A DNA stretch of 64,000 nt from Ruegeria denitrificans (GTDB lineage Bacteria; Pseudomonadota; Alphaproteobacteria; Rhodobacterales; Rhodobacteraceae). The stretch covers positions 518,880 to 582,879 of the forward strand of contig NZ_CYUD01000001.1 in assembly GCF_001458295.1 (NCBI RefSeq), read 5' to 3'. Position 1 is the stretch's first letter. Each line of letters starts with the position of its first letter. The notes under the pieces are model-generated. The model did no database searches. It was not told the DNA's origin and was given only the letters and a program-made list of their open reading frames with translations. The position numbers were made by a program, and so were the translations under genes. Positions 54,896 through 62,434 of this stretch are shown here, piece by piece.

Positions 54896-56058
54896 AATGC
54901 ATCCAATGGATTGCCGATCACATCGGTCAGAACAATGCCGCCCACAGTCATCATGCGCACTACGAAGCCCCCGGCCGGGACGCTTTCAGACGCCACCAGA
55001 GGGCGGCGGATTTCCGGCAATCCTTCGGGCTTGATAACCAGCTCGGCCAGTTTCTGTCCCTTTTCGATCGGCGCATTGACTGGACCGTCATAGACAACCT
55101 CGGCTTCGATATTCTTGTCACCCAGTACTGGGAACAGCAGCGACAGGTCCTCTTGCGGCACCAGACCAACGGTCTTTTGCGCGCCCATCCAGATTTTGGC
55201 TTCGGCTATCGGCGTGTCCGCGTTGGCAACTGTCCTCTCGATAAAATTTCGAAACGACCAGTTAACCACGGCCTCAGCCTCCTCTGCCCGTGTACCGGTA
55301 CTGTCGAGGCCAGAGAGCACAAAGATCACCCGGCGGTCACCCTGTTTGGCTGAACCGACAAGACCATACCCAGCCTCTTGCGTGTGGCCGGTTTTCAGGC
55401 CGTCCGCGCCGATCCCCAGCTTTAGCAGAGGATTGCGATTGCGTTTGTTTGACGGTGCGCGGCCATCGAATTCAAACTCTTCCTCGGCAAATAGGGGATA
55501 GTATTCCGGAAAATCCGAGATCAAATGGTTTGCCAACACAGCCAGATCGTGAACGGACATCATATGCCCTGCAGCTGGCCAGCCGTTCGAGTTGGCAAAG
55601 TTGGAATTGTCCATACCCATCTGCTTGGCCCGTTGGGTCATGTAGCGGGCAAACCCAGCTTCGGTTCCGTCAGGGCTGAGCGCTTCGGCAATCACCACAC
55701 AGGCGTCGTTGCCAGACAACACAATAATGCCACGCAACAGGTCCTCGACCCGGACACGGTCCTGCGTGTTCAGGAACATGGTCGAACCACCATAACTCAT
55801 GGCGTTTTCCGAAACCGGCAAAGTCTCATCCAATGTCAGGCGGCCATCGCGCAGCGCCTCGAAGGCGACGTAAAGCGTCATGAGCTTTGACATCGACGCG
55901 GGGGGCAGGGGCTGGTCAGCCTCTTTGGATAGCAACACCGTGCCTGTGGTCTGATCCACCACATATGCCGCGCGGGCCGTTGTATCAAAGGCATTGGCGG
56001 GCAGGGCAAACACAGCCAGCCCGAGGGTTAAAACAGATGATCGCAGTGAGGACAGCAT
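54892..56058 (-). CDS. dac: D-alanyl-D-alanine carboxypeptidase (PBP5/6 family)
   Basis: 388 residues from ATG 56058 (AGGAGGCC site; the long in-frame reading upstream belongs to another gene's shadow). Signal peptide ends at ANA-F (residue 23). Serine DD-peptidase motifs: Ser55-x-x-Lys58 (SMSK), LSGNDACV (SxN) and LKTGHTQEAGYG (KTG). A C-terminal beta domain follows. It trims the D-Ala of peptidoglycan stem peptides in the periplasm. It lies 17 bases after the SPOR lipoprotein gene, also a cell-wall protein. Confidence 0.95.
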   Translation of the reverse strand: MLSSLRSSVLTLGLAVFALPANAFDTTARAAYVVDQTTGTVLLSKEADQPLPPASMSKLMTLYVAFEALRDGRLTLDETLPVSENAMSYGGSTMFLNTQDRVRVEDLLRGIIVLSGNDACVVIAEALSPDGTEAGFARYMTQRAKQMGMDNSNFANSNGWPAAGHMMSVHDLAVLANHLISDFPEYYPLFAEEEFEFDGRAPSNKRNRNPLLKLGIGADGLKTGHTQEAGYGLVGSAKQGDRRVIFVLSGLDSTGTRAEEAEAVVNWSFRNFIERTVANADTPIAEAKIWMGAQKTVGLVPQEDLSLLFPVLGDKNIEAEVVYDGPVNAPIEKGQKLAELVIKPEGLPEIRRPLVASESVPAGGFVVRMMTVGGIVLTDVIGNPLDAL

Positions 56059-56075
56059 GTGAGGCCTCCTTTGTT

Positions 56076-57254
56076 TCAATTCTTGACGGAGAACGCGTCC
56101 GAGAAGCCAAGATCCTTGACGTCGCTTTGCAACGCGTTGCGTTCGGAGCGAGTTTTGGCCGGGCCGACCAGTACGCGCCAAACCGTTTTGTCGTCAGTCT
56201 TCAATTCGCGAATATTGGCGGACATTCCATTCCGCTCAATTTTCTGGGCCGCGCTTTTGGCGTTGGCTTCGACGTTGAATGTTCCGACCTGCACAAACGG
56301 CTTGCTCAACGACTGTGACGTCGGGTTATTGGTCGCCGCTGGGGCAGCACTGACCGGGGTAGGATCGGCTGCTTCTATCGCTGCTGCAGCGCCTGCGACA
56401 GGGTCAAGCGGGGTTTCGGTGATCTCGTTAGGATCTTTCCTTTGCCACCATTTTCTTTTGGCGGGCTTTTCTTCGGGCGGTGTAACTTCGGGGTCAGACA
56501 GGGAAGGAGCCGGAGTGGTTTCGACTGCAGTTTCCACCACTTCTTCCACTGCTTCTTCGGTTACCTCTGCTGCGGTGTCACCTGTTGCTGCAGCAGCCGC
56601 TCCGGCTGCGCCAGCTGCAGCAACCGTTTCCTTCTTTTGCCACCATTTGCGCTTGGCAGGCTTTTCGCTGTCGGCCGTGGTTGTTTCAGCGGCGGCATCT
56701 TTTGATTTGGTGTCCTCGGCAGCCGGTTGGTCTTCGGCTGTTTCAGTTGCGGGTGTCTCTTCGGGTGTCTCTTCTTTTATCACTGGTTTGCGCCGCAAGG
56801 CGGTCACCTGAACCTTGGTCGGCGCACCCGCCAGAATACCCAATTCTTCAGCCGCCGCAGAGGACAGTTGCAAGGCCGGACCAGGCAGGTTTCTTTCCCG
56901 ACGGAACAAGGCACCTTTTACGGATTTATTGTTGTCAGGGTTCTTAATGACAACGCGTTCAGGTTGGGTCACATCCGGATGGGCGACCCAGATACCGCCC
57001 AAAGACGGACGACCATCCCACAACCCGGCTTCGGACACGTGGAATGCCTCTGGAGCCTCGACCGTTTCTCGGGACTTGTCTGCATGATCCGGGAAAAGTT
57101 CGATAGTGGTGTCAGTCTGCAAGCCGTCATCCGGGGCGTCTGGTAAAGCCTCTTTCGTCGACAGTGCTTCGTCGCACCCTGCCAGAACCGTCAAAGTCAC
57201 GGCCAGCGCCGCCCACGGTCGAGGCATTACGCGTGTCTCAGTCGCTCGCTTCAT
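56076..57254 (-). CDS. SPOR-domain lipoprotein with RlpA-like middle domain
   Basis: 392 residues from ATG 57254 (AGGGA site), lipobox LTVLAGC with Cys27. Residues about 70-165 (VSEAGLWDGRPSLGGIW, ALQLSSAAAEELGILAG) resemble the double-psi barrel of RlpA lytic transglycosylases but lack an evident catalytic Asp. A long low-complexity acidic/Ala-Thr-rich linker (about 165-300) contains two copies of KPAKRKWWQ(K/R)K (about 193 and 262). The C-terminal SPOR domain (FVQVGTFNVEANAKSAAQKI) binds denuded peptidoglycan at the division septum. Upstream of dac, suggesting a shared role in septal wall remodelling. Confidence 0.87.
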   Translation of the reverse strand: MKRATETRVMPRPWAALAVTLTVLAGCDEALSTKEALPDAPDDGLQTDTTIELFPDHADKSRETVEAPEAFHVSEAGLWDGRPSLGGIWVAHPDVTQPERVVIKNPDNNKSVKGALFRRERNLPGPALQLSSAAAEELGILAGAPTKVQVTALRRKPVIKEETPEETPATETAEDQPAAEDTKSKDAAAETTTADSEKPAKRKWWQKKETVAAAGAAGAAAAATGDTAAEVTEEAVEEVVETAVETTPAPSLSDPEVTPPEEKPAKRKWWQRKDPNEITETPLDPVAGAAAAIEAADPTPVSAAPAATNNPTSQSLSKPFVQVGTFNVEANAKSAAQKIERNGMSANIRELKTDDKTVWRVLVGPAKTRSERNALQSDVKDLGFSDAFSVKN

Positions 57255-57456
57255 TTTGTCATCCCTTGCCTGAAGGGGCCTCGTTTCCTTAACCCCGCCG
57301 TCAATTGCCGGTTCTCTTATTGCCGGTCTATTACGGTCCTCGCGGAAATCATAACGCGGGTGGGGTGTCATGGAAAGACCACTGCACATGCTTAGGCGAG
57401 ATTTCCCTATTTGCTCTTGCCACCGAATTCAGTTGGCCTTAGACCCAGCCCCACGC

Positions 57457-57546
57457 GGGGAGGTGGCAGAGTGGTCGAATGCGGCGGTCTTGAAAACCGT
57501 TGAACGTGAGAGCGTTCCCAGGGTTCGAATCCCTGTCTCCCCGCCA
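57457..57546 (+). tRNA. tRNA-Ser (anticodon UGA)
   Basis: 90-base cloverleaf. The acceptor GGGGAGG pairs with TCTCCCC, the discriminator is G and CCA is encoded. T is at position 8, the D-arm is GGCAGAGTGGTCGAATGC, and the anticodon loop is CTTGAAA with anticodon TGA. A long variable arm, as in serine tRNAs, precedes the T-arm GGGTTCGAATCCC. A recombinase-bearing element begins shortly downstream, so this gene probably marks the core/element boundary. Confidence 0.97.
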
Positions 57547-57880
57547 CACACCCAATTCATCGTGAGACATTAATGTGAGTTCCGGATTTTGTCCCGTTAT
57601 TCCGGAGGTTTGCGCCGTGTTCCAACGTGCGGAGACACCACCCAGAGACGGTATTTTCTCGTATTCCCCGCTGCGTCTCTACACGGCTTAAACCGGGGGT
57701 CGGTTTTGCCCCTGATTTTCCCTGCCAGCAGGGAATTTACAGGGGGTTTTCTCCCATTGACGCTCTTTGAGTTGTATGTGACGCAGAGATTTCTCAGTGG
57801 ATCAATGGGTTAGTGTGCAATTCCCTGGGGTGCCGGGCAGCGATTTTGCAGGGAATTCTGCACGAGGGGTTCAGGAGTAA
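57547..57880. other. Non-coding stretch between tRNA-Ser and the recombinase
   Basis: 334 bases without a convincing gene (two short reading frames of about 70 codons have no features). It is less GC-rich in patches and contains the inverted and direct repeats described separately. Its position next to a tRNA 3' end and a large serine recombinase makes it the likely place for an attachment site. I searched by eye for a second copy of the tRNA 3' end within the window and found none. Confidence 0.5.
57718..57857. repeat. CAGGGAATT inverted/direct repeat cluster
   Basis: Three copies of CAGGGAATT lie within 140 bases: direct at 57729-57737 and 57849-57857, inverted (AATTCCCTG) at 57819-57827. 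The first forms a 7-bp hairpin with TTCCCTG at 57718-57724 (loop CCAG). The second and third form a 9-bp inverted repeat spanning 57819-57857. This could be recombinase-binding DNA or the remains of an attachment site. Confidence 0.6.
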
Positions 57881-59539
57881 TCAGGTAAACCCGTAAAGCC
57901 GGTCCTGAAGGTTCCAATCGAGCGGAACAGGCCGTTCCAGAATTCGTTTAAGTGTGAGCTCCGGAGGCTGTGTGCCATCACGGATCGCAGCCTGGATCTT
58001 CGGTGAAAGAAAGGCGAGCTGGCCACGGGTGCGAATGAACACCGTCTGATGACCGGCATTATGTGCGATGGTCTTTATTGGAACACCATTTCGCAGGCCT
58101 GCCGCCCAGTGATGCGCATTTACAAGTGTGCGCAGAAGGATTCGGTCCGGCTCTGGAGCTGGGGCGCGGATTGCCAGTTTCGCCTCGACGCCCCGCCGGC
58201 GCAGATGAAACGGCGCGGTGATCTCAAGCAGGTCTGGCGCGAGATCGGTCATTGATATTCTGAGAGCGTCGGCGAGCGTTGCTGCATCCAATTCGAGCGA
58301 GATGGTCTTCGCGATGATACCGCGGATGAGCAGATGATGCAGGAGGCCTGGTGCATTTGTGCGCAGTTTCGACGCCAGCGCGTTGGCGCGATCTTCCAGC
58401 GTAGGGTCGTGGCGCAGATCCGGCGTTGCGAGCAACTTGTGTTTCTTAGTCGCCTGTTCGAGATGTGCGGCGATCGCAGACGCCACCGCTGTCTCCAACT
58501 TGCGCCCAGGCAAGCGCCAGCCGGTGGGATCGGGTCCGTTGCTTATCAGCCGGTTGGAAACATAATAGGCATGGCGTTTACCGGCCTTGATGCAGTGGGT
58601 GGGGGTCAAACGATCTCCAGTCTCATCCCGGAGCTTGCCGGTGAGTGGCGCGGCTTCCGTCTCATTTTTCCGACCCCGCCGGCGCCGCGATGCCGCCTGC
58701 AGCTTCTCCTGGACCCTCTGCCACAACTCCGGGCCGATGATGGCAGGGTGCCGCCCGGGCCAGGTCTTCTCCTTGTGGCGGATCCGGCCGAGGTAGACCG
58801 GGTTCGTGAGGATCTTGTGAATCTGGCCAGTGGACAGTGGACCACCGCCCTGTTCCCGACCCGAACAGAACCGGTGACGCTTGGAGCGCAGACGCGCATG
58901 TGCGGCCGCGCATGCGACATCTGTGATCTTGCCGTGGTGGTCATAGAATTCGAACAGTGCTCGGACCGTTTTGGCCTCAGTGACATTGACGACAAGCTCC
59001 CGGACCCGCTTGTCGGGATGCGGATCATAGCCCAGCGGCGGCACACCTCCCATCCACATGCCCAGCTTCTTGGACGCTGCAATCTTGTCCCGAATTCGCT
59101 CGGCGGTGACCTCGCGCTCAAACTGGGCAAAGGACAGCAGTACGTTGAGCGTGAGTCTCCCCATTGAAGATGCGGTGTTGAAGGCCTGGGTTACAGAAAC
59201 AAACGAACAGCCTGAGGCCTCAAACCTCTCGACCAGACGGGCGAAGTCGGCCAGAGACCGCGTCAAGCGGTCGATCTTGTAGACCACCACCATGCCGATG
59301 CGGCCCGCGTCGATCTCAGACAGCAGCCGGGTCAGGGCTGGGCGCTCCAACGTCCCGCCTGACTCCCCGCCATCATCAAAGCGGGCCCGGGCCAGCAACC
59401 AGCCTTCGTGCTTCTGGCTGGCGACATAAGCCGAACACGCTTCGTACTGCGCATCGAGCGAATTGAAGTCCTGGTCCAGGCCCTCTTCTGAAGATTTGCG
59501 GGTATAGATTGCGCAGCGGATCTTCGAAGGGGCCATCAT
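57881..59539 (-). CDS. Large serine recombinase
   Basis: 552 residues from ATG 59539, whose ATGA overlaps the upstream gene's stop. N-terminal resolvase/invertase domain: IYTRKSSEEGL with the catalytic Ser (Ser16 or Ser17), DDGGESGGTLERPAL, and VVVYKIDRLTRSLADFARL with the active-site Arg residues. A Recombinase domain follows (LGMWMGGVPPLGYD, GQIHKILTNPVYLGRI), then a C-terminal region ending ..LQDRLYGFT. Such enzymes integrate and excise phages and islands at att sites. Reading direction is towards the tRNA gene. It forms a unit with DUF2924 and DUF3489 genes, all joined by four-base overlaps. Confidence 0.92.
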   Translation of the reverse strand: MMAPSKIRCAIYTRKSSEEGLDQDFNSLDAQYEACSAYVASQKHEGWLLARARFDDGGESGGTLERPALTRLLSEIDAGRIGMVVVYKIDRLTRSLADFARLVERFEASGCSFVSVTQAFNTASSMGRLTLNVLLSFAQFEREVTAERIRDKIAASKKLGMWMGGVPPLGYDPHPDKRVRELVVNVTEAKTVRALFEFYDHHGKITDVACAAAHARLRSKRHRFCSGREQGGGPLSTGQIHKILTNPVYLGRIRHKEKTWPGRHPAIIGPELWQRVQEKLQAASRRRRGRKNETEAAPLTGKLRDETGDRLTPTHCIKAGKRHAYYVSNRLISNGPDPTGWRLPGRKLETAVASAIAAHLEQATKKHKLLATPDLRHDPTLEDRANALASKLRTNAPGLLHHLLIRGIIAKTISLELDAATLADALRISMTDLAPDLLEITAPFHLRRRGVEAKLAIRAPAPEPDRILLRTLVNAHHWAAGLRNGVPIKTIAHNAGHQTVFIRTRGQLAFLSPKIQAAIRDGTQPPELTLKRILERPVPLDWNLQDRLYGFT

Positions 59540-59943
59540 CGCCCGTCCTTCAAGCCGAAGAACCGGGGGCCCGACCACCGGGCACCGGTGATAGCACGGG
59601 CCGTGGCGGAGAGGGATCGATACACCTCGCCATTCCAACGATACCCGTGATCCAGAACGTCAACAGCATGGGTCACGCCGTTCCACTCGCGCAGCAGGCG
59701 CCCGCCGGGCTTGAGTGTCGGTGACGACGGCGTTGGACCTGCCGCGACGCGGCGGTTGAGATCGGTGTCAAATCCTTTGGGTAATCCGCCATACCGGCGC
59801 GCCTGGACTTCGAAGGCGAGGAAGCGGCGCAGAAAGGACTGGCTGAGCCCCTTGGGGACAGGGGGTCCAAAGAGCGTGGTCCAGGTGGCGATCAGCGCCG
59901 CCCGGTCCATCGCTTCGATCTCGCTGATTGTTGGATCGGTCAT
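59536..59943 (-). CDS. DUF2924 protein, recombinase partner
   Basis: 135 residues. TDPTISEIEAMDRAALIATW at the N-terminus, FGPPVPKGLSQSFLRRFLAFEVQARRYGGL, then a small beta-rich end (GGRLLREWNGVTHAVDVLDHGYRWNGEVYRSLS) typical of DUF2924. The family is almost always found next to a serine recombinase in alphaproteobacterial elements. It may assist DNA binding or direction of recombination, but no function is established. Overlaps both neighbours by four bases. Confidence 0.88.
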   Translation of the reverse strand: MTDPTISEIEAMDRAALIATWTTLFGPPVPKGLSQSFLRRFLAFEVQARRYGGLPKGFDTDLNRRVAAGPTPSSPTLKPGGRLLREWNGVTHAVDVLDHGYRWNGEVYRSLSATARAITGARWSGPRFFGLKDGR

Positions 59944-60182
59944 GTCGCGGCTGGCTTGGCGGTGATCTTGTAGGTTGCGGTTCCACCATCGGCATCGGGC
60001 GGCAGGCGGTCGATCTTGTAACCGGCCTTGCGCAGGGTGCTGAGCGCGGCGCGCACCGAATGGGGTCGCCAGCCGGTGGCTTTCTGCAAGGCGATCAGAT
60101 CGGCGCCAGCCTTGCGGGCCAGCATGCGGCGTACGAGCGCCGACTTGGTTTCCGGCTTCGATTTGGTTGTAAGATTTGGCAT
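59940..60182 (-). CDS. DUF3489 protein
   Basis: 80 residues from ATG 60182. KSALVRRMLARKAGADLIALQKATGWRPHSVRAALSTLRKAGYKI is a winged-helix-like, putative DNA-binding segment characteristic of DUF3489, followed by a short beta end (GGTATYKITAKP). It is the first gene of the recombinase unit. It could be the regulator or accessory factor of the recombinase; function unknown. Confidence 0.85.
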   Translation of the reverse strand: MPNLTTKSKPETKSALVRRMLARKAGADLIALQKATGWRPHSVRAALSTLRKAGYKIDRLPPDADGGTATYKITAKPAAT

Positions 60183-60521
60183 CCTGGTCTCCTCGGATAT
60201 GCGGATCGGCACCCTGCCGGTCCTACCGAGCCACGCCCGAACCCCGGGCGCGAGACCAATGACGCTCTGTTCGGAACAGAAGTCCAGTCGAAAGGGCGCG
60301 AGCACTTGAGGACCTTATAAGCGTTTGTCAACCAACGATAATTTTCCTTGACGCAGGAGGTTCTTTGGCGCAATGTTAATGCCAACCCGTCGCAGAAGGA
60401 AGCTTGCGACCACCGACCCGAAACCCAAGAGGTGCGCAGAGTGTCGGCTGGTGTAACAGCTTCCCGCGATGTATCCCCAGCCTGTCTCTCGTGCCTCGGC
60501 CCAAGCCAAGGAGGCACGGCT
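60183..60521. other. Divergent control region between recombinase unit and methyltransferase
   Basis: 339 bases with no supported gene. It must contain promoters for the leftward DUF3489 gene and the rightward methyltransferase gene. A TTGACA-like box on the minus strand (inside TTGTCAACC near 60327) and an AT-rich patch (GATAATTTTCC near 60338-60350) are visible, but I cannot assign a convincing -10/-35 pair. An in-frame extension of the methyltransferase back to 60348 lacks a ribosome-binding site. Confidence 0.45.
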
Positions 60522-61979
60522 GTGAAAGATCAAGAACACTCCAAGTCCGACGCAGCAGATGTCGGTAATCAAGCGACTGCAGGTCCGTCACGCGACCCGC
60601 AGGTTGCGCTCCAGAACGACCCGTTTCGTGAATTCCTGTTTGTTTGGATCGCGGTCGACCTTATCGACGCGGCGCCTCGCCGTGTGCGTCGCGGGCTAAA
60701 GGATCAGGAAGATGCAGTTCTGCGAGCGATCGAGAGGTTTGGGTTCAAAATCCCGATCCTGGTGCGAAGCAAACTTGGGGGTCAGCGCTACGAGGTGATT
60801 GATGGGCACGTCCGCCTTGAGGCCGCTCGTCGCCTTGAGGCGGGCAAAGTACCTTGCATCGTTGTTGACGATCTGCCCGATGTTGAGATCCGTCGTCTCA
60901 CCCTGTCGCTCAACAAACTGCAAGAGACCGGCGCATGGGATACCGAGGATCTGCGCCTTGAGATCAACGAGATCATCGAGATAAGCGGTGAGATCGAGAT
61001 CCCCGGGTTTGCCATGCCGGAAATCGAGGCCATTCAGTTTGGCGCGGGCGAGACCGACCAACCAGACCCCGACGATGATATCTCCGGGTTCGCGGGGGCA
61101 CAGACGAAACCCGTCAGCCAACCAGGGGATCAGTGGCGCCTCGGAGATCACGTCATTCTTTGCGGATCGGCGCGTGATAGGGACAGGCTGGCTGTCGTGC
61201 TCGATGGTGCTCTGGCCGATGTTGTGTTTACAGATCCGCCCTACAACGTGAATATAAACGGCCATGTGCGCGGGGCAGAGCAGGGCTTTGAGGAGTTCGC
61301 AGAAGCCTCCGGCGAGATGAGCCGTGAAGTGTTCTCGGGCTTTCTTGTTGAAACCCTCGGAAATGCTTCAACCGTTCTGCGGCCAGGCGGTATTTTGTTC
61401 GCGTGCATCGATTGGCGTCATGTCGGTGAGATGGAGGAAGCGCTGCAAACGCTCGGTCTCGAACCGGTCAACATCTGTGTCTGGGTCAAATCCAACCCCG
61501 GCATGGGCAGCCTTTATCGCTCCCAGCACGAGTTGGTCTTCGTCGTCCGAAAACCGGGGCAGGGGCATCTCAACAACGTACAACTCGGCATATATGGGCG
61601 GAACCGCTCGAACGTCTGGCACTATGCTGGGGCGACCGGCGGAGCCAAAGACTCGGATGATGCTTTTGACGTTCATCCGACCGTCAAACCCATTCGCATG
61701 GTCATGGATGCCTTGCTGGATGTGACCGCACCCGGAGATCTGGTCGTCGATCCGTTCCTTGGATCCGGCACGACGCTCCTGGCGGCTGAGCGTACGCGTC
61801 GACGTTGCGTCGGCGTCGAGATTGAACCGGGATATGTCGATCTGGCCATTCGCCGATGGCAGCAGATGACCGGTGGCACTGCTGTGCACGATGGAACCGG
61901 GGTTCCATTCGACGCCGTGCAGGAAAGGGCCTGCAGTATTGCCGTACCGGACGGCAATCCAGAAGAGGAGGCGTTCTGA
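60522..61979 (+). CDS. ParB-domain DNA methyltransferase (N6-adenine/N4-cytosine type)
   Basis: 485 residues from GTG 60522, preceded by AAGGAGG at ideal spacing. The N-terminal ParB/sulfiredoxin-like domain (VDLIDAAPRRVRRG, PILVRSKLGGQRYEVIDGHVRLEAARRL) occupies residues 30-150. The methyltransferase domain has catalytic DPPYNV near residue 236 and the SAM-binding DPFLGSGTTLLAAE near 408, an order of the beta-class amino-methyltransferases. No restriction enzyme is adjacent, so it is an orphan, as often in phages. The stop overlaps the DUF5681 gene (TGATG). Confidence 0.9.
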   Translation: MKDQEHSKSDAADVGNQATAGPSRDPQVALQNDPFREFLFVWIAVDLIDAAPRRVRRGLKDQEDAVLRAIERFGFKIPILVRSKLGGQRYEVIDGHVRLEAARRLEAGKVPCIVVDDLPDVEIRRLTLSLNKLQETGAWDTEDLRLEINEIIEISGEIEIPGFAMPEIEAIQFGAGETDQPDPDDDISGFAGAQTKPVSQPGDQWRLGDHVILCGSARDRDRLAVVLDGALADVVFTDPPYNVNINGHVRGAEQGFEEFAEASGEMSREVFSGFLVETLGNASTVLRPGGILFACIDWRHVGEMEEALQTLGLEPVNICVWVKSNPGMGSLYRSQHELVFVVRKPGQGHLNNVQLGIYGRNRSNVWHYAGATGGAKDSDDAFDVHPTVKPIRMVMDALLDVTAPGDLVVDPFLGSGTTLLAAERTRRRCVGVEIEPGYVDLAIRRWQQMTGGTAVHDGTGVPFDAVQERACSIAVPDGNPEEEAF

Positions 61980-62434
61980 TGTCACATGAAAACGATCCAG
62001 ATGAGCCATACGACGTTGGGTACAAGAAGCCACCCAAACACACCCAATGGCAGAAGGGGCAATCCGGAAACCCCACGGGCAAGAAAAAGAAAGAGCAATC
62101 GCTGCTTGTTCAACTCAAGAGGCTGTCCGCCAAAGAAATCGTGGTCCACCAAAATGGAGTCGCGGTCAAGATGACCCAGGGGGAAGCCATGCTTGTCGCA
62201 GTGTTTAACAAGGCGATGAACGGGGATCTGGGCAGCATCAAGTTCATCTCTCAGATACTCGGCATCTCTGACGCCGATCTGTCGGCGTCAAAGGCTCCGG
62301 AGCTTTCGGAAAACCTGCTCGGTGTTCTCGAAACTTACGCAGACTGGGTCGGTGTAGTCGAGACGGCGCGCTCGGAACTGGCAGAGAAAAGTGACCATTT
62401 GGAAAATGAGGGGAATGACGATGCCGCCTATTGA
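61979..62434 (+). CDS. DUF5681 protein, terminase-associated
   Basis: 151 residues from ATG 61979 (GAGGAGG site). The N-terminal block YDVGYKKPPKHTQWQKGQSGNPTGKKKK is the hallmark of DUF5681; the rest is helical, with an acidic end. The family lies directly upstream of terminase large-subunit genes in alphaproteobacterial prophages, so a small-terminase-like DNA-recognition role is plausible but unproven. It overlaps the methyltransferase and the terminase genes. Confidence 0.87.
   Translation: MSHENDPDEPYDVGYKKPPKHTQWQKGQSGNPTGKKKKEQSLLVQLKRLSAKEIVVHQNGVAVKMTQGEAMLVAVFNKAMNGDLGSIKFISQILGISDADLSASKAPELSENLLGVLETYADWVGVVETARSELAEKSDHLENEGNDDAAY

Noticed and set aside
56059..56811. 250-codon Ala/Ser/Val-rich plus-strand frame
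   Set aside because: It is the antisense of the low-complexity linker of the SPOR lipoprotein; the apparent composition follows from that.
57547..57880. Duplicate tRNA-Ser 3' end as an attachment site
   Set aside because: No second copy of the tRNA 3' sequence was seen in the window, so a tRNA-type att site is not claimed.
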